DNA from: Tachypleus tridentatus
Lineage: Eukaryota; Arthropoda; Merostomata; Xiphosura; Limulidae
DNA length: 64,000 nucleotides
NCBI RefSeq assembly: GCF_004210375.1
Contig: NC_134829.1
Coordinates: 53,684,107-53,748,106 of the forward strand
Reading direction: 5' to 3'
Shown here: piece by piece, positions 61,926-64,000 of the stretch
Position numbering within the stretch: position 1 is the first letter of the stretch
Layout: every line of letters begins with the position of its first letter
Program-made: the position numbers and the translations under genes
The notes under the pieces: generated by a model
Told to the model about the DNA's origin: nothing
What the model saw: only the letters and a program-made list of their open reading frames with translations
Databases searched by the model: none

Positions 61926-62654
61926 AAGCTGTTTCAACTTCAGTTGGCTTTTACTCTTTATAAATATTTTATCTGACATCTAGTGACAAAGGTGAGAACA
62001 ATTATATTAAAGATAGTAAATTTAATAAATTTATCACTTTAAAAATAAGAAAAATCTCTATTTTTATGGTTATCATCGAAAATATTGAATATAATTTTTC
62101 ACCATAATAAGTATGTTTTATCGTTGAAATGTAAATTTTTTTGAAACAAATAAGTGCAATAAGTTTCTAAGATAACTTTGAATTAAGTTTAGAAGTCAAT
62201 CTTTTCCTAACGTTCTGTTACCAAACTTAAAAATTAGATTGGTTTGAAAATTAAGACCGCTATGTTAGTCTTTTATATTATTTTCTATTTAATTTTTTTT
62301 TTTTTATTTACATAGGCTACATTTAATTATAAATATTACACGATGATAAGTGAGTCATTTTCTTATTTTGTTCGATCACAGATGGCGCTAATGATAGAAG
62401 AAAACGTTTAAAAATGTCTTTTTTTTTATGTCCTTTTCGTTTGTAGTTAGGCTTAAATTGTCCAACGAGCTATATGTGCTCATTTTGCCATGGACATTAA
62501 AGTCCCTATTTTTACGTTCTAAGTCTACGTAATTATTATTATTTAACTATTCATGATAGTATTAATTTGTTTATTAAATTATTTTTTTTTTTGTCTGGTT
62601 TAATGTAAACAGCTGGATATATTTTGTAAACGTTGCTGTTAATAAGAATAAAGT
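61926..62654. other. Unique AT-rich stretch
   Basis: Several T runs and no frame, RNA gene or repeat that I can support. Confidence 0.6.
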
Positions 62655-62914
62655 TGTTTTTTTTTTATTTCGCGCAAAGCTACACGAGGTTTATCTGCCC
62701 CTAGCCATCCCTAATTTATCAGTGTAAGACTGCTAGTCATCACCACCGACCGCCAATTCTTGGGCTACTCTTTTTTACCAACGAATAGTGGGATTGACCG
62801 TAACATTATAACGCCCCACGGCTGGAGGAGGGCGAGCATGTTTAGTGCGACGGGTTCGAACCCGTGACCTCAGGTTACGATCGAACAACCAACCCCTTTG
62901 CCATGTTATGCCTA
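62655..62914 (-). mobile_element. Main-family SINE, minus strand
   Basis: It reads in reverse from TTTCGCGCAAAGCTACACGA through the body to a tRNA-like head (GGGTTCGAACCCGTGACC as seen on the plus strand). Confidence 0.88.
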
Positions 62915-62922
62915 AGAGAAAA

Positions 62923-62975
62923 GCGCATAACGTTCCTGTGCAGCTTTGTGCGATATTCAAAACAAAACAAATACA
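62923..62975 (+). mobile_element. SINE 3' tail fragment, plus strand
   Basis: GCAGCTTTGTGCGATATTC followed by AAAACAAAACAAA matches the 3' end of the same family in the opposite direction. It abuts the head of the minus-strand copy, as if that copy had landed in or next to an older one. Confidence 0.6.
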
Positions 62976-63084
62976 ATTATAACAATAAAATGGAGAAAAA
63001 TTGTGTTTTTTGTTTCACAAATATAGGAAGGAAAGTGAAATGGTATGATAATTTTTTATTATTATATTTACTTAGTTTTGGAAT
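62976..63084. other. Short unique spacer
   Basis: AT-rich, nothing recognised. Confidence 0.5.
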
Positions 63085-63354
63085 GTTTTTTGAATTTCAC
63101 TCAAAGCTACACGAAGGCTATCTGTGCCAGGTGTCCCTAATTTAGCAGTGTAAGACTAGAGGGAAGGCAGCTGGTCATCACCACCCACCGCCAACTCTTG
63201 GGCTACTCTTTTACCAACGAATAGTGGGATTGACCGTCACATTATAACGCCCCCCACGGCTGGAGGGCGAGCATGTTTGGCGCGACGCGGACGCGAACCC
63301 GCGACCCTCAGATTACGAGTCGCACGCCTTAACGCGCTTGGCCATGCCGGGCCC
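63085..63354 (-). mobile_element. Main-family SINE, minus strand, best preserved head
   Basis: In reverse complement the head reads GGGCCCGGCATGGCCAAGCG, then GGCGTGCGACTCGTAATCTG and B box GGTTCGCGTCC. It resembles a tRNA of the Thr(CGT) type, though the parent tRNA is uncertain. Confidence 0.9.
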
Positions 63355-64000
63355 TATATTTACTTACAAAATAATTGAATACCGTTATTCCTATATATAA
63401 AATTTCCTTTTCTTAGTTATTTATTTTGCAGAATTGCCTATAATTATGGCTTGTATTTTGTATCAAACTTTAATTAATCACAGAAATCCAATGTAACGAA
63501 GCCAACCAGACATGTTGTGTTACTTAGTGTGCCTAAACTCTGCTTGTAAGGATTCATGATTCACCGGTTTTCTTACTTCAAAATGCTAGGGTGTGCTGTA
63601 AGGGTCAAATCCCCCATGTTAGGCTAGGATACTGATAGATTTGGCAGTAAGTTCTTTTGACCAGTTTCATTTCTTATCTCCATCGACTTAAAGCTAGAAG
63701 TTCTGTTAGCTTTTTCGCGTAATTCTGAATCAACCGATCAAAGTTTCAACGAAACCCACTGTGAAAAACATTAATGAAACTTAAATTTTGAGTAGTGCTC
63801 GTTTAGGTGAATATTGCGTTCAACCTGCAACGACATTTTATACCTCAGCAGCTTGTGAAAATGTTTCACTTCGTTTGCCCTCTTTACAATTTCAGTTTTA
63901 AATTTTGGAAAAAACTGAGACGAACTGTTGTCTTGATAGTGTATTGTACATGTTTTCTTTGGTAGAATATGTTTCCAAACATTTCTGTATGTAAGTTACC
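63355..64000. other. Unique right end of the window
   Basis: Moderately AT-rich single-copy DNA with only short open frames. No gene, RNA or repeat that I can support. Confidence 0.6.

Noticed and set aside
63085-63354. tRNA-like heads of the SINEs as functional tRNA genes
   Set aside because: They continue directly into the SINE body, have mismatched stems and lack a proper acceptor stem and terminator.

Overview
The window is eukaryotic and looks like nuclear DNA of a chelicerate arthropod, most likely a horseshoe crab. The reasons are AT-rich DNA with intron-style splice signals, a eukaryotic tRNA gene with internal A and B boxes, and many short tRNA-derived SINEs. The species call rests on my memory of SINE consensus sequences, so it is only moderately sure. 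There is nothing prokaryotic: no operons, CRISPR arrays or insertion sequences.

Layout. (1) 1-410: unique left flank with one SINE. (2) 411-23308: a tandem array of about 6 kb units, three complete and a fourth cut by a gap. Each unit carries a gene, or its relic, for a small secreted glycine-rich protein (signal peptide, acidic spacer, GYGG and IGG repeats). It also carries an exon-like tract of unknown function, several SINEs at matching places and short minisatellites. Unit 1 is the most diverged, lacks a segment of about 0.9 kb, and is the only one with an ATG and an unbroken glycine-rich frame. Units 2-4 have ATA there. (3) 23309-23808: a run of exactly 500 N, probably a placeholder of unknown true size. 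(4) 23809-61458: a second tandem array with a period of about 1.93 kb. It holds 19 copies of tRNA-Val (anticodon AAC), all on the plus strand. Fifteen are identical and structurally perfect; four are altered. (5) 61459-64000: unique AT-rich flank with three large SINE copies and one SINE tail fragment.

The two arrays share no sequence I can see, but they sit next to each other in the same orientation and meet at the gap. Both therefore run into unsequenced DNA and their copy numbers are lower bounds. Both show the marks of concerted evolution: near-identical inner units, divergent outer units, and variants shared by non-neighbouring units. The copies nearest the gap carry many one-base indels, which points to poor consensus there.

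The most notable item is the tRNA-Val array. A 73-nt gene is embedded in a much longer unit whose remaining 1.86 kb has several open frames and splice-like sites but no recognisable product. Which of the open frames, if any, are translated cannot be settled from sequence alone.
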